Shown: piece by piece, positions 63,601-64,000 of the stretch
How the letters are laid out: every line of letters starts with the position of its first letter
Position numbering within the stretch: the stretch's first letter is position 1
Assembly: GCA_041398665.1 (NCBI GenBank)
Contig: JAWKUH010000028.1
Coordinates: 8,171-72,170 of the forward strand
DNA from: Rohdeia sp041398665
GTDB taxonomy: Bacteria; Planctomycetota; UBA1135; GCA-002686595
Reading direction: 5' to 3'
DNA: 64,000 nt
Made by a program: the position numbers and the translations under genes
The notes under the pieces: generated by a model
The model's input: the letters and a program-made list of their open reading frames with translations, nothing else
The model's database searches: none
Told to the model about the DNA's origin: nothing

Positions 63601-63739
63601 CCAGGAGGACGGCGCGAGGCTCAACGGCCTCGAGCCCGGGACGTGGCGCGTGTCGGTGCAGCCCATGGACGGGAGCGTCGAGCCGCGCACGCAGGACGTC
63701 GAGATCCCGCCGGGCGAGAGCGTGACCGTCGAGTTCTGA
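60683..63739 (+). CDS. Giant CarboxypepD_reg-repeat membrane-anchored protein
   Basis: This is a 1018-residue protein with an N-terminal TM helix (LILVAVLLAAVAAVLLFFTL) and a chain of about eight transthyretin-like modules. Recurring openings are LLVGRVVDGGGRPVVGAEVRV, FLSGRVVDEAGRGVEGAKL, AIVTVRDGAGAPVANARVTL, VLVRVTDAAGAPVPWARVEH and GISGTVRDEEGRPVAGLSVRV. It shares the design of the two proteins at 43-48 kb but lacks their PDZ end. It could be a fibrous or adhesive surface protein. No catalytic or sortase motif is seen. Confidence 0.8.
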   Translation: MHRSTSGSASALILVAVLLAAVAAVLLFFTLGGSEDPAIAIDQGRTEKAVGAGPSDVELTDAASRRSGREGVATVETPDLVGAADLASRVGAAVRGPSALLVGRVVDGGGRPVVGAEVRVAPASDGFSFSVGDVEHLPSTTTDELGAFSFEKAPTGNNSVVVTADGFARHERRGVELSEGGRYDLGDLVVERCVFLSGRVVDEAGRGVEGAKLHRVAADDGVEGLMVFGLGGGAPLAEQLAVSGPDGAFSVDTLAAGPWRIAVVHDEHPRRTFEGTSDEPGEVRTDLLFELPRGAGIAGRVEGVDVRPGPFKVRAREAGASNPFVPFRSGELCDVASDGSFAFRGLEADADYELTVVRGATPSGDDPFTGPLGESVVSEARTFEAGTQQALLEVLPPGKLTVRVVDARTDEPVENYRVAFGDAWYPRDLRGPDGSPAMHHEDGVATFEDVAPRRETPFEQDPIVRVTADGYARQDVKVTTPGPGQTVDVGVVRLERAPLAIVTVRDGAGAPVANARVTLTRASRERSGTTFDVEVANGDVSFGGDDAQRGRTDENGVVRLTLPTVNGEAELRVQHGDFADYVAMVTAPTNDRDLEHTVVLGPGGRVLVRVTDAAGAPVPWARVEHQAPGDRSFPGTATPKTDSSGEARFSRLAPGTHRFRPSTEQRGNGLFLMSFDDGSGAGDGGGTWTDVVVEHGSDETVVLVHDAGTSVVGTVRQDGLPLVGARVSLKKKRSGADGDERSRAVAVVMDSDAGGFVDFGGGPSAKTNGEGHYRLEGVQPGDYELRVTHPDRASPDSRDVTIVGGVENRVDVDLALNGISGTVRDEEGRPVAGLSVRVERATGDTGDTVMRAFFVTDSGGGGAASIGGGGPKGTVTDAQGNYELQGVPADTPVRVVVSESDHEPFTREVKSDELELTPTEFRRGVDLVAKRGGAVQVVVQESQRAQFVFASVRAVRLDDAGVEVPGSDAFGFVQEDGARLNGLEPGTWRVSVQPMDGSVEPRTQDVEIPPGESVTVEF

Positions 63740-63755
63740 GAGTCGAGTTGCCATC

Positions 63756-63779
63756 GCCGGGGCACCGCGGTGCCCCGGC
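63756..63779. terminator. 24-bp perfect palindrome after the giant repeat protein
   Basis: Bases 63756-63779 are an exact self-complement of the GCCGGGGCACCG type. It lies 17 bp after the stop and no other gene follows for 114 bp. It could be a strong but T-less terminator hairpin. Confidence 0.45.
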
Positions 63780-63881
63780 TCGCCGGATCTCTCGTTCGCG
63801 CCGCCTCGCGACGTTCGGGTCCGCGGTGTCGGCGGCGCGTGAGCGCTCGTCCCGAGCGGTGTTCCCGCCGCGGCGCTCCGG

Positions 63882-63887
63882 TAGGAT
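63882..63887 (+). promoter_or_regulatory. Candidate -10 hexamer TAGGAT, leaderless spacing
   Basis: TAGGAT ends 6 nt before the ATG of the HAD gene. It is one of the clearest examples of the TANNNT-plus-start-codon arrangement. Confidence 0.4.
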
Positions 63888-63893
63888 CCGCGC

Positions 63894-64000
63894 ATGAGCG
63901 GACGCGCCTACGACGCCATCGTCCTCGACCTCGACGGGACGCTCGTCGCCGACGACGGGCACGTCCGGATCGCCGTGCGCGCGCGGCTCCGCGACGCGAT
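63894..64000 (+). CDS. HAD-superfamily hydrolase, 3'-partial
   Basis: Only the first 35 residues are in the window. They include YDAIVLDLDGTLVADDG, which is the HAD motif I (DxDGT) with the nucleophilic Asp. A Cof-type or PGP-like phosphatase is likely, but the cap type cannot be determined from the fragment. Confidence 0.8.
   Translation, partial: MSGRAYDAIVLDLDGTLVADDGHVRIAVRARLRDA

Overview
The window is very GC-rich (by eye about 70%), densely coded on both strands and without rRNA, tRNA, CRISPR or transposase genes that I can see. A diderm bacterium is indicated by lipid-A-disaccharide synthase (LpxB), a patatin-POTRA-barrel outer-membrane protein, TrkAH and many lipoproteins. The large secreted proteins with carboxypeptidase-regulatory-like repeats, the FG-GAP/UnbV protein, DUF3592 proteins and frequent GTG/TTG starts suggest an uncultured planctomycete-like lineage; that placement is inference, with no marker gene to prove it.

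Layout: 1-2.9 kb holds the end of an SRPBCC-domain gene convergent with an acyl-CoA (benzoate-type) ligase and a lipoprotein; the two 3' ends meet in a tandem array of seven hairpins. 3-8 kb holds a trypsin-like lipoprotein, a membrane protein, a DUF493 protein, a type-Vd-like patatin and a secreted protein. 8.1-13.6 kb holds purEK, a winged-helix regulator, a CheW protein with a zinc-binding CZB domain nested inside it, an ABC-F ATPase and an MgtC-like protein. 13.6-15.7 kb is a repeat-rich island: two DUF3592 genes and a truncated third, separated by three copies of a 0.2-0.3 kb inverted-repeat element. Phosphoenolpyruvate carboxylase (15.7-18.4 kb) follows, with frameshifts.

18.5-22.8 kb is a unit of rhomboid protease, a second membrane-linked serine hydrolase and a beta-propeller/phosphoesterase lipoprotein. 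23.1-32.7 kb is a tightly packed minus-strand run of a TPR protein, an FG-GAP protein, two GT2 glycosyltransferases (one fused to a methyltransferase), a cobalamin-type radical SAM enzyme, two sugar-nucleotide SDRs and a nucleotidyltransferase. It faces a methyltransferase and a thioredoxin/cellobiose-epimerase-like protein, and looks like a surface-glycan or specialised-sugar locus. 36.7-49.7 kb is export- and peptide-oriented: an M1 peptidase with a DUF6702 partner, a tricorn-like S41 protease, two tandem PDZ-ended proteins and a secreted squalene-cyclase-like protein. 49.9-52.8 kb runs lpxB, ECF sigma factor, anti-sigma factor and YbjQ. 52.8-64 kb holds a TPR protein, a further repeat copy, an ABC exporter, a kinase overlapping trpG/pabA, trkA-trkH, a lipoprotein, a third giant CarboxypepD_reg protein and the start of a HAD phosphatase.

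Two cross-cutting observations stand out. First, the inverted-repeat family (five copies) and the hairpin array both show paired changes that preserve base pairing. Second, several genes have a TANNNT hexamer ending only 6-9 nt before the start codon, which suggests leaderless mRNAs. Three genes near 0.3 kb, 1-1.4 kb and 17-18 kb carry compensating single-base indels, which are more likely consensus errors in the assembly than true pseudogenes.
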